A stretch of 48,918 bases of DNA, taken from NCBI GenBank assembly GCA_030680805.1, contig JAUXUK010000037.1, positions 1 through 48,918 on the forward strand, read 5' to 3'. Position numbers and translations under genes: made by a program. Source of the DNA: Sulfuritalea sp. GTDB taxonomy: Bacteria; Pseudomonadota; Gammaproteobacteria; Burkholderiales; Rhodocyclaceae. Of this stretch, positions 1 to 8,795 are shown piece after piece; positions within the stretch are counted from its first letter, which is position 1; the number at the start of each line of letters is the position of its first letter. Under the pieces are notes generated by a model, which saw only the letters and a program-made list of their open reading frames with translations, made no database searches and was not told the DNA's origin.

Positions 1-918
1 CGAGGCCAGTACCGCGAAGTACATGAAGTAGGAGGTGTTCAACACCTTCCATTCCGCGCTCATGCCCGGGTCGGACAGCAGGTGGTGCGCGCTGGCCAGT
101 TGCAGGAACAGGATGTAGAGCAGGAAGGCGAAGCGGGAGACTTTTTCCGACAGCGGCTTGGCGCCGAAGGCCACGGCAGCGACCAGATACCAGATCGCGA
201 CGTGGGCCGAAACGTTGATCTGCTGCGAGGAGTGACCCAGCGCCCACCACACCATGCGATACAGCTGGGCATCGATTTCCTTGATCAGGCCGACAGACCA
301 GAGGAAGGTCGGGATCAGGATCGCGGCGCCGGAGGCGATGGTGAATACGGCGATGATCGCGGCCGTCAGGGCGCCGAAGGTCACCAGCGGAATCGAACCG
401 ACGTAGGTCTTGTCCCTCTTGGCGACCACCAGCGTGCCGAAGAACACGCCGGTACCCAGCAGAGCGCCGACGGCCACCAGGATGATGCCAAGGTAGAAAT
501 GCGGCGCGGCCTGCATCGGCACGTAGGAGGTGAACATCACGGAGGACTCGCCCTGGAAGATGGCGACGTTGGTCATGATGCCGCCCACGACCATCAGCCA
601 GAAACCGGCCCAAGCCACTTTGGGCGTGGCAATTCGGCAGCGTAACAAGGTCGATGAGGCGAAGTAGAGCACCGCCATTTCGAAGAACAGGATCCAGAGG
701 ATCAGCATGTCGATGCCGTGGGCCGTCAGGATCATGTAGAACTGGTCGGCCGGCAGCAGCTTGATCGCCGGCCAGCGGGTCAGGATCACCAGCAGGGCGG
801 TGATGCCGCCTACCAGCAGCCAGAGCACGCCGGCTACGGCGTTCCAGCGCATCAGTTTGTCGGCATCGAGGTCGAATTGCAGCCCGGTGCGCGGACAGGT
901 ACGGTATGTAGTTGCCAT
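1..918 (-). CDS. heme-copper oxidase/NO reductase subunit I, B-family (partial)
   Basis: N-terminal 306 codons of an integral membrane heme-copper catalytic subunit; the 3' end lies outside the window. Several hydrophobic helices are visible. The low-spin heme ligand lies in TAHGIDML. Around residues 228-232 the CuB helix reads GHSSQQ, and further on ASAHHLLSDPG supplies the two other CuB histidines. The spacing matches ba3-type (B-family) oxidases, where the same stretch reads GHPxVY. Here the fourth residue after His is Gln, so the His-Tyr cross-link needed for O2 chemistry cannot form. The ATG follows GGGAGG by a few bases and lies 12 nt after the CuA subunit gene. By family knowledge it is an inner-membrane terminal reductase fed by cytochrome c or cupredoxin. 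I infer NO reductase (eNOR/bNOR-like) activity; a divergent oxidase is the alternative. Confidence 0.85.
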   Translation of the reverse strand, partial: MATTYRTCPRTGLQFDLDADKLMRWNAVAGVLWLLVGGITALLVILTRWPAIKLLPADQFYMILTAHGIDMLILWILFFEMAVLYFASSTLLRCRIATPKVAWAGFWLMVVGGIMTNVAIFQGESSVMFTSYVPMQAAPHFYLGIILVAVGALLGTGVFFGTLVVAKRDKTYVGSIPLVTFGALTAAIIAVFTIASGAAILIPTFLWSVGLIKEIDAQLYRMVWWALGHSSQQINVSAHVAIWYLVAAVAFGAKPLSEKVSRFAFLLYILFLQLASAHHLLSDPGMSAEWKVLNTSYFMYFAVLAS

Positions 919-930
919 CTATGGCCTCCC

Positions 931-1470
931 TTATTTCACGTAAATACGGCCGAGCATCGAGTGGTGCCCGATGCCGCAGTATTCATTACAGACGATGGCG
1001 TAGGTGCCGGCCTTGGTCGGCGTCATCTTGACCACATGCTCATAGCCGGGAAGAACCTGGATATTGATGTTGGTCGGCTGCAGCGAGAAGCCGTGCTGGT
1101 AGTCGACCGACGACATGTGAATCTTGTAAGTCTTGCCGGCTTCCAGTTCCAGGATCGGATACCAGGACCACAGGCGCGCGAGCAGGAAGGCTTCGCCCTT
1201 GGCGTTGGGCTTGGCGACCGGGATCTGCTGGTCGGTTTCGGTGCGGATGGTGTTTTCTTTTACGAAGGCTTCGGTTTTCGCGGTAAACATCTCGGTGGTC
1301 GTCTTGTAGACCTCGTTCGAGAGATTCTGCTTACCGTTGATATGCCAATAGACCATCATGACGAACATGACCATGGCCCAGACGAAGGCGATACCGATCC
1401 AAGCCCATTCTTGCCCGGCGATCGGCTGTTTCCACCACAACCGCTCTGAAGGCGGCAGGATTGCACTCAT
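931..1470 (-). CDS. CuA-containing subunit II of the heme-copper reductase
   Basis: 179 residues: one N-terminal transmembrane helix (about residues 22-44, IGIAFVWAMVMFVMMVYW) and a periplasmic cupredoxin domain. The CuA ligand set is complete: a His in the SSVDYQHGF strand, then CNEYCGIGHHSM near the C-terminus (two Cys, His, Met). This subunit accepts electrons from a soluble donor and passes them to the heme in subunit I. It is short for subunit II, as in ba3-type enzymes, and has no fused cytochrome c domain. The start is fixed by GGGAG six bases before the ATG. It lies between the IIa-like gene and subunit I in one operon. Confidence 0.93.
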   Translation of the reverse strand: MSAILPPSERLWWKQPIAGQEWAWIGIAFVWAMVMFVMMVYWHINGKQNLSNEVYKTTTEMFTAKTEAFVKENTIRTETDQQIPVAKPNAKGEAFLLARLWSWYPILELEAGKTYKIHMSSVDYQHGFSLQPTNINIQVLPGYEHVVKMTPTKAGTYAIVCNEYCGIGHHSMLGRIYVK

Positions 1471-1500
1471 ATGATTCTCCCTGATTGACTGGTTTGTTGG

Positions 1501-1650
1501 TTACTTGGCAAGGGGGACACTCATGATGTCCACAATGCCCCACAAGATGTATATGACGCCGGGAGACGCTACTCCGAGGAACAGGAGCAGGAAGTGGTTA
1601 TCCAGCAGCTTCTGCATGAATGGAACATCTTCGTCATTGTTATTCGCCAT
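1501..1650 (-). CDS. small membrane subunit IIa-like peptide
   Basis: 49 residues, beginning MANNNDEDVPFMQKLLDNH and continuing into one hydrophobic helix (FLLLFLGVASPGVIYILWG). It starts the operon, 30 nt upstream of the CuA subunit. Size, single helix and position match subunit IIa of B-family oxidases, which replaces the missing second helix of subunit II. A weak AGGG precedes the ATG. The assignment rests on position and topology, not on a signature motif. Confidence 0.75.
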   Translation of the reverse strand: MANNNDEDVPFMQKLLDNHFLLLFLGVASPGVIYILWGIVDIMSVPLAK

Positions 1651-1729
1651 GGTTCTGCCCTTTATACGTGAGCGCGCTGCAGCGCGCGGTTGAAACGAAC
1701 TTCCGGAACTTGAGACATATGGGGCGCGA

Positions 1730-1771
1730 GGATAACCCGAGGAGGCCTATCGGACATTTGATTTAGGACAA
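1730..1771 (-). promoter_or_regulatory. candidate FNR/Dnr-type box and -10 for the reductase operon
   Basis: On the minus strand TTGTC-CTAA-ATCAA (1771-1758) matches TTGAT-N4-ATCAA at 8 of 10 positions, with one perfect half. A TTATCC hexamer (1735-1730) lies where a -10 would fall if the box is centred at -41.5. This is the geometry of a class II Crp/Fnr activator site. Which regulator binds (O2-sensing FNR or an NO-sensing Dnr/NNR) cannot be read from the sequence. Confidence 0.4.
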
Positions 1772-1772
1772 G

Positions 1773-1796
1773 AAACCGCCGCTTTGACAGCGGTTT
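1773..1796 (-). terminator. weak hairpin after the metallo-hydrolase gene
   Basis: AAACCGC and GCGGTTT form a 7-bp inverted repeat with a 10-nt loop, about 90 nt past the stop of the minus-strand operon. There is no long U-tract, so it is at best a weak terminator. Confidence 0.3.
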
Positions 1797-1886
1797 GCAT
1801 GCTGCGCTGCGACAAAGCGTCGCAGCCGATTTCCCGCTCGTTTCCCCCGTTCCGGTGGTGTTGCAAAGCGTGCGCCCGTGGCGCGG

Positions 1887-2837
1887 TCAAAGAGGGTCCT
1901 GGGCTTCCAGCCAGAAGGCAAGGCCCTGCGCGTTGAGTTCCAGGTCGAGATGCCAGATATCGAGGATCATCTCGTCGCTCAGGCGGCAGCCATGAGCGTG
2001 CGCCTCGTCCAGCAGGAGTTCGGTCAGGCCGTGCCGGATGCGCGCGGTCTTGTCTTCGTTTTCACTGGCAGCAAGGGTAATGGCGACGTACCGGTCGAGC
2101 AGGCGCAAAACTGTCCGGCCCAGTTCGGCGGGCGGCGCCAGCCGGCTGAAATGCGTCAGATAGACCGCTTCGGGATTGAAGGAGAGGATGCGCTCGATGG
2201 AATGCCGCATTTCGTCCGGATCGAACTGGATCGGTGTCGATGAGGGGAAGATCAGCGGCCGGCCGTCGACATCCAGTTCGCGATAGGAAATGCCAAAGGT
2301 GTCGCCGGTGAAAATCCCGCTCGTCTGGCGGTCAACGATGGCGATGTGATGGCGGGCATGACCCGGCGAATCGATGCACAGCAGTTCGCGCGAACCGAGA
2401 GTGAGCACCGTGTTGTCGTGCGCCTCGATGATGCGCTCGGCGGCAATCGGCAGCAGCTTGCCGTACATCCTGCGCGCCCGCTCCTTGCCGTAGACGCCTT
2501 CGACCCCGGCCATCAGTTTGGTCGGCTCGATCATGTGCCGTGCACCGCGCGGATGCACCACCAGCTTGGCATTCGGAAAGGCTTCCATCATCACGCCGGC
2601 GCCGCCGGCATGGTCGAGATGGATGTGGGTGAGGATCACGTAATCGACGCTCTCCGGCCCGAGGCCGCGCGCGGCCAGCGCCGCCAGCGCCTGCGGCATG
2701 ACTTCGAAGTTGGCGGTGTCCACGAAGGCCGCGCGGCCGTCGCTTTCGATCAGGTGGATGGCGGCCAGCAGCGGTCGCACGTAGCCGGCATCGAAGGCAT
2801 AGATGCCGTTCTTGTAATCAATGAGCGGGCCGGTCAT
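1887..2837 (-). CDS. metallo-beta-lactamase-fold hydrolase
   Basis: 316 residues with the metal-binding motif THIHLDHAGG near residue 70, the later His of SPGHARHH, the Asp of FTGDTFG and the His of YLTHF. These make a two-metal MBL site as in glyoxalase II-like or thioesterase-like enzymes. A C-terminal helical extension of about 80 residues follows the core. It is the last gene of a three-gene operon and its ATG overlaps the TGA of the GMC gene (ATGA), so translation is coupled. Context suggests hydrolysis of a thioester or lactone made in the same pathway; the substrate is unknown. Confidence 0.85.
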   Translation of the reverse strand: MTGPLIDYKNGIYAFDAGYVRPLLAAIHLIESDGRAAFVDTANFEVMPQALAALAARGLGPESVDYVILTHIHLDHAGGAGVMMEAFPNAKLVVHPRGARHMIEPTKLMAGVEGVYGKERARRMYGKLLPIAAERIIEAHDNTVLTLGSRELLCIDSPGHARHHIAIVDRQTSGIFTGDTFGISYRELDVDGRPLIFPSSTPIQFDPDEMRHSIERILSFNPEAVYLTHFSRLAPPAELGRTVLRLLDRYVAITLAASENEDKTARIRHGLTELLLDEAHAHGCRLSDEMILDIWHLDLELNAQGLAFWLEAQDPL

Positions 2838-4452
2838 GGGGCGGTTCTTCTCGCCGCACGGATCAGCTCTGCACCCCGCTCGGCGATCATCACCGTGGGC
2901 GCATTGGTGTTGCCCGAGGTGATGGTCGGCATGATCGAGGCGTCGACCACGCGCAGGCGGTTGATGCCGCGCACGCGCAGTTCGGAATCGACCACGGCGT
3001 TCGGATCGTCCGCGCGGCCCATGGCGCAGGTGCAGGTCGGGTGGAAGATCGTGGTGCCGATGTCGCCGGCGGCCTTCGCCAGTTCCGCGTCGCTCTGCTT
3101 CTGCGCGCCGGGCTGGTGTTCTTCGGGTCGGTAGGGCGCCATGGCCGGTTGCGCGACAATGTTGCGCGTCAGACGCAGCGCGCGCGCGGCGACGGCGCGG
3201 TCGTTGTCGGTCGACAGGTAGTTCGGCGCGATGACCGGCGCCGTGGCGGGATCGCGGTCGCGGAGTTGCACCACGCCGCGCGAGGTCGGCCGCAGGTTGC
3301 AGACACTCGCCGTGAAGGCGGGGAAGGGATGCAGCGGGTCGCCGAACTTTTCCAGCGACAAGGGCTGCACGTGGAACTCCAGGTCCGGCGTCGCCACTTC
3401 GGGCGAGGAATGGAAGAAGCCGCCGAGCTGGCTCGGCGCCATGGACAGCGGGCCGGAACGGAACAGCGCATATTCGAGACCCATCATCGCCTTGCCCCAG
3501 AGGCTGTTGGCGCGCTGGTTCAGGGTCGTGATGCCATGCACCTTGAAGATCATGCGCAGCTGCAGGTGGTCCTGCAGGTTGCCGCCGACGCCCGGACTTT
3601 CATGCACCAGCGGCACGCCGTGCTGTTGCAGCAGCGCCGCCGGACCGATGCCGGAGCGCTGCAGGATGGTCGGCGAGCCGATGGCGCCGGCCGTGAGCAG
3701 GGTTTCGATGCGTGCCGTGACGCGATGGGGAACACCGCCGAGGCTGAACTCGACGCCGCGCGCTTCGCGGCCGGAAAGCACCAGCTTGTCGATCAGCGCG
3801 CCGGTGACCACTTTGAGATTTGGCCGGTGCAGCACCGGGCGCAGCATGGCTTTCGAGGCGTTCCAGCGCACGCCCTTCTTCTGGTTCACTTCGAAGTGGC
3901 CGATGCCGAAATTGTCGCCGCGGTTGTAGTCCTGCTTGAACGGGATGCCGGCTTCCTGCGCGGCCTGCGTGTAGCGGTCGAGGATGTCCCAGTGCAGGCG
4001 CTGCTTTTCCACGCGCCACTCGCCCTTGTCGCCGTGCATCGCGTCGGCGCCGCCCCAGTAGTCCTCGCTTTGCTTGAACACGGGCAGCACGCTGTCCCAA
4101 TTCCAGCGCGAGTCGCCGGTGATCCGAGCCCACTCGTCGTAGTCGCGGACCTGGCCGCGCAGGTAGAGCATGCCGTTGATCGACGAACAGCCGCCCAGCA
4201 CCTTGCCCCGCGCGTAGATGATCGAACGACCGTTGAGGCCGGGCTCGGCTTCCGTCTTGTAGCACCAGTCGGTGCGCGGGTTGTTGATGCATTTCAGGTA
4301 GCCGATCGGGATGTGGATCCAGATCCAGTCATCCTTGCCGCCGGCTTCGAGCAGCAGTACCGTGACATCGGGGTCGGCCGAGAGCCGGTTGGCCAGCACG
4401 CAACCCGCTGTGCCGCCGCCGGCGATGACGTAATCGAATTCGCCAAAATCCT

Positions 4453-4456
<4 letters not shown>
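2834..4456 (-). CDS. GMC-family FAD alcohol dehydrogenase (BetA/AlkJ-like)
   Basis: 540 residues. The ADP-binding motif [15 protein letters not shown] is near the N-terminus and [15 protein letters not shown] is the first GMC signature. [16 protein letters not shown] is the second signature. The C-terminal catalytic part carries [10 protein letters not shown] (active-site His) and SGNTNAPT (catalytic Asn). Such enzymes oxidise primary alcohols to aldehydes and pass electrons to the respiratory chain or, less often, to O2. No signal peptide is visible, so a cytoplasmic or membrane-face location is likely. It overlaps the aldehyde dehydrogenase gene upstream and the MBL hydrolase downstream by 4 nt each, suggesting alcohol to aldehyde to acyl-CoA flow. 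The alcohol is not identifiable from sequence. Confidence 0.9.
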
Positions 4457-5970
<1,514 letters not shown>

Positions 5971-6001
5971 GGCTTCCTCTTTACACGGCGTAAAACAAAG
6001 C

Positions 6002-6030
6002 ATTGCAGCCTGAGTCGGTGATGAAGTCAA
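6002..6030 (-). promoter_or_regulatory. candidate sigma-70 promoter of the mmsA operon
   Basis: On the minus strand TTGACT (6030-6025), a 17-nt spacer and TGCAAT (6007-6002) lie about 30 nt before the mmsA start codon and its ribosome binding site. The -10 is imperfect. Confidence 0.45.
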
Positions 6031-6058
6031 GCACATGCACTCTGCGCGCGAACATTTC

Positions 6059-6087
6059 TTGCGCCGGCTCGCCGCCTATGTCAAAAT
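6059..6087 (+). promoter_or_regulatory. candidate promoter of tRNA-Asp
   Basis: TTGCGC, 17 nt, then CAAAAT, placing the start of transcription about ten bases before the tRNA. The hexamers are imperfect but the spacing is right. Confidence 0.45.
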
Positions 6088-6103
6088 GCGCGCCTTCCAA
6101 CGC

Positions 6104-6180
6104 GGAGTGGTAGTTCAGTTGGTTAGAATACCGGCCTGTCACGCCGGGGGTCGCGGGTTCGAGTCCCGTCCACTCCGCCA
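6104..6180 (+). tRNA. tRNA-Asp (GTC)
   Basis: A complete 77-nt cloverleaf. The acceptor arms GGAGTGG and CCACTCC pair fully, the discriminator is G and CCA is encoded. The anticodon stem CCGGC/GCCGG holds the loop CTGTCAC, giving GTC at 6138-6140. The T-arm contains GGTTCGAGTCC. It is a single tRNA gene followed by its own hairpin terminator. Confidence 0.98.
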
Positions 6181-6230
6181 ACTTATTCATGCAAGTCGCT
6201 GACTCTGAAAGGTTTCAGCAAACGAATGAC

Positions 6231-6275
6231 GAAACGCCTCACTTGGCATGCTGCCGGGCGAGGCGTTTCTGCTTT
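6231..6275 (+). terminator. terminator of tRNA-Asp
   Basis: A perfect 10-bp stem, GAAACGCCTC (6231-6240) with GAGGCGTTTC (6260-6269), followed by TGCTTT, about 50 nt after the tRNA. It shows that the ATG at 6226, which is in frame with the next gene, is unlikely to be that gene's start. Confidence 0.7.
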
Positions 6276-6321
6276 CGGCGCGGGGTATCATTCCCGACAG
6301 ATCACCCACAGGACTTTCTTG

Positions 6322-7878
6322 TTGAAGATTCCTCCCGTTGAACCCGGCACCGTCGGTCCGTGCCCGGTGGCCCCCGATGCCTTGCAGGGCATCAAACGAC
6401 AGCAGACCAACCCCGCGCGCTGGAATGGCGAGGGATGGCCGGCCTTCGTTGCCGCATTGGGCGCCGGCGGCGTCGACCTCGCCGAGGGCGCGGTTGCCTG
6501 CGGCGTCTATGCAACCGATGCCGGCGGCACGGCGTATGGCTTGCCGCACGGCGTCGTGATCGCGCGCAATGCGGGCCAGGTCTCCTTCCTGCTGAAGACG
6601 GCGCAGGCCCACCGGGTGCCGGTGACAGTGCGCGGCGGCGGCCTGACCACGGAGGGCGAGTCGGTGGCCTTCGGCGGCGTGCTGCTCGACATGACCGGCA
6701 TGAGCCGGGTGCTGGGCATCGACGCGGCGGCACTGACGGTACGTGCCGAAGCCGGCATTTTCTGGCACAGCCTGGCCGAGGAACTGCGCCGCGAGAACCT
6801 CGATTACCTTTCGGCGCCGCTCAACATGACCTCTTCCGTCGGCGGCACGCTGGGCGTCGGCGGCATCGACGTGAATTCGGCCCGGCTCGGCTGCAGCGCC
6901 GATCAGGCGATCTCCTTGCAGGTGGTCACCCCCACCGGCGAGATCGTCGAATGCTCGGACAGCGAGAACGCCGAACTCTTCCAGCGCGTGATCCTCGGCT
7001 ACGGCCAGTTCGGCGTCATCACCGAAGCGACGCTGCGCGTGCGGCCCTACACGCCGCTCTCGATGCACTACTACTACTATTCCTCGCTCTCCACCGCGAT
7101 CGAGGATCTGCAACTGATCGACCGCAACGATGCCAGCGACTACTCGGGCATCCTGACCATCATGGATTGCGCGGTGAATCTGCTGGTGGCCTTCGATTCC
7201 GATGAGCGCGAAGCGGCGTTCAAGGCGAATTGGGAAAAGCGCCTGCGCGGCCATGGCGAGTTCGGCTTCGCGCTGTGCATGGCCGGGCACTATGCCCTGC
7301 GGCCGTGGAAGTTTCGCGAGGCCCTGTACCTGCTGCGGCGCAAGCGCGAAGTGTTCCCCGAGTTCCGCCGCGCCGAGTACATGCGTGACAAGAAAATGCA
7401 CGACCGCACGGTGGTGTTCTCGCGCGCGGTCTGGAAGCACTGGGGCTCGAAGCAGATGGTGATTCCCGATCTGGCGACGCCGGCCGACACGTTCATCGAG
7501 GCGGTGGAACGCGGCAACGCGGTCTGCCGCAAGTATTTTCCGCACTACACGCTCTACTGCGTCGGCATCAAGCTGCGGCCGGACCACCAGCCGCACTACG
7601 AGATGTCCTGCGTCCCGCCCGGTGCCGAAGGCTGGGCCTACGGCTGCGAATTCGAGCCGATGATCGAAGGCGAGGTGTATAGCCGCGACCATTTCCAGGC
7701 CTTCAAGAATGCGATCTACGACATCGGCGTCGACCTGGGCGCCAGCTACTATCGCTTCGGCGGCATGATGAAGGGCTACATCCGGCGCGTGTTCGGCGAC
7801 GCCCTGGTCGACCGGCATCTGGCCATGAAGCGCCGCGCCGATCCCGCGATGATCCTCAACCGCGACGTGATCTTCTGA
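6322..7878 (+). CDS. FAD-linked oxidase (PCMH/VAO fold)
   Basis: About 518 residues. VTVRGGGLTTEGES is the FAD pyrophosphate-binding region of the FAD_binding_4 (PCMH/VAO) fold. TSSVGGTLGVGGI and GYGQFGVITEATLRV follow as in cytokinin-dehydrogenase- and sterol-reductase-like members. The C-terminal half holds the substrate domain. No ATG lies at a sensible place after the tRNA terminator. I choose a TTG at 6322 (6319 is possible) because AGGA lies eight bases before it. The stop overlaps the next gene's ATG (TGATG). The partner Fe-S protein suggests electrons move between substrate flavin and Fe-S clusters, as in GlcD/GlcF-type complexes. The substrate is unknown. Confidence 0.82.
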   Translation: MKIPPVEPGTVGPCPVAPDALQGIKRQQTNPARWNGEGWPAFVAALGAGGVDLAEGAVACGVYATDAGGTAYGLPHGVVIARNAGQVSFLLKTAQAHRVPVTVRGGGLTTEGESVAFGGVLLDMTGMSRVLGIDAAALTVRAEAGIFWHSLAEELRRENLDYLSAPLNMTSSVGGTLGVGGIDVNSARLGCSADQAISLQVVTPTGEIVECSDSENAELFQRVILGYGQFGVITEATLRVRPYTPLSMHYYYYSSLSTAIEDLQLIDRNDASDYSGILTIMDCAVNLLVAFDSDEREAAFKANWEKRLRGHGEFGFALCMAGHYALRPWKFREALYLLRRKREVFPEFRRAEYMRDKKMHDRTVVFSRAVWKHWGSKQMVIPDLATPADTFIEAVERGNAVCRKYFPHYTLYCVGIKLRPDHQPHYEMSCVPPGAEGWAYGCEFEPMIEGEVYSRDHFQAFKNAIYDIGVDLGASYYRFGGMMKGYIRRVFGDALVDRHLAMKRRADPAMILNRDVIF

Positions 7879-8777
7879 TGTTCGGCCTCTCGCCCAAAGC
7901 GCCCGTTGCGCCGCGCGACTACACCGCCTGCAGCGGCTGCAGCCTGTGTTTTCTGGTGTGCCCCATGTGGCGCAGCAGTCGCGATCCACGATTCACCCCC
8001 GAAGGCCTGGCCAAGGCGCTGCAGTGCGGGGCGACGGCATCCCAACTCGCCGAGGTGATCGACGCCTGCTCGCTGTGCGGCGCCTGCGACCCGGTCTGCC
8101 CCGAAGGCATCGATCTCACCGGCATGATCATGGATCTGCGTCGGGAAACAGGGGACAGACCAGGTCTGTCCCCCATTTCCCGGGAACCGCAGCCGGCCGG
8201 TGCGCTGCTGCTGCCGGGTGTCGACCTGCGCGCGAATCCCGAATTGCTGGCGCGTGTGGGGGCGCTGCTCGGTTTCGCCAGCGCCGGGGATGATGGTGCC
8301 GACATTGCGCTCGCGCTCGAAGTCGGCGGCGACATCCCGTCCGCAAGGCGCCGGCGCTTTCTCGACAGCCTCGACGGGCGCACCCTGGTCGTCGGCGACG
8401 GGCTGCTGCTGGCGGCTTTGCGCCGCTGGCTGCCCGCTGCGCGCCTGCAAAGCGTGGGCGAGGCGCTGAGCAACCTGACGGCGCTGCGTCGCCGTCTCGC
8501 CAGCGCCGACTTTTACGTGATCGAGCCGCGCGCCTACCACGCCGACCATGAGCGACTGGTCACGCACTACGACCGCCTGCGCGCCGAGACCGGTTGTGCG
8601 ATGAATCTTGACTTGCAGCGCATAGCGATTCCGGCGACGGATGAGGCCGAGGTCAGCTGGATGTTGCGGGGACGCAAACCCGCCCGCATCGTCGTCGAAA
8701 ATCCGGCGGATCGCGCCGCCTTCGAGAACGTCCGCGATGTTCCTGTGCTGCATATTGCGGAATTGGCGGAAGCCTGA
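7878..8777 (+). CDS. 4Fe-4S dicluster electron-transfer protein
   Basis: 299 residues. The N-terminus has two ferredoxin-type motifs, CSGCSLCFLVCP (residues 15-26) and CSLCGACDPVCP, enough for two [4Fe-4S] clusters as in GlpC/HdrC-like proteins. The remaining 200 residues have no CCG repeats, so this is not a full HdrB/GlpC C-terminal domain. It is translationally coupled to the FAD oxidase and followed 18 nt later by the geranylgeranyl-reductase-like gene, so it probably passes electrons between these flavoproteins. A palindromic repeat (8142-8182) is built into the frame just after the cluster domain. Confidence 0.85.
   Translation: MFGLSPKAPVAPRDYTACSGCSLCFLVCPMWRSSRDPRFTPEGLAKALQCGATASQLAEVIDACSLCGACDPVCPEGIDLTGMIMDLRRETGDRPGLSPISREPQPAGALLLPGVDLRANPELLARVGALLGFASAGDDGADIALALEVGGDIPSARRRRFLDSLDGRTLVVGDGLLLAALRRWLPAARLQSVGEALSNLTALRRRLASADFYVIEPRAYHADHERLVTHYDRLRAETGCAMNLDLQRIAIPATDEAEVSWMLRGRKPARIVVENPADRAAFENVRDVPVLHIAELAEA
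8142..8182. repeat. intragenic palindromic REP-like unit (GGGGACAGACC type)
   Basis: GGGGACAGACC and GGTCTGTCCCC (8151-8173) are perfect 11-bp arms around one A, framed by CGGGAAA and TTTCCCG. It is read through in frame in the Fe-S gene (RETGDRPGLSPISRE). The same GGGGACAGACC core recurs in the palindrome at 12573-12657. Confidence 0.8.
8499..8514 (-). repeat. copy of the AAAAGTCGGCGCTGGC motif inside the Fe-S gene
   Basis: Perfect 16-base match to the dispersed motif, antisense to the Fe-S coding frame (encoding ASADF on the sense strand). Confidence 0.5.
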
Positions 8778-8795
8778 TGAAAAAGGAAACACTGC

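Noticed and set aside
931..1470. Annotation as an ordinary aa3 oxidase subunit II
   Set aside because: The length, IIa-like partner and subunit I helix pattern fit the B-family rather than A-type oxidases.
6226..6321. Upstream ATG start for the FAD-linked oxidase
   Set aside because: It lies inside the tRNA-Asp terminator hairpin and the extra residues do not resemble the family; a TTG with a ribosome binding site follows.
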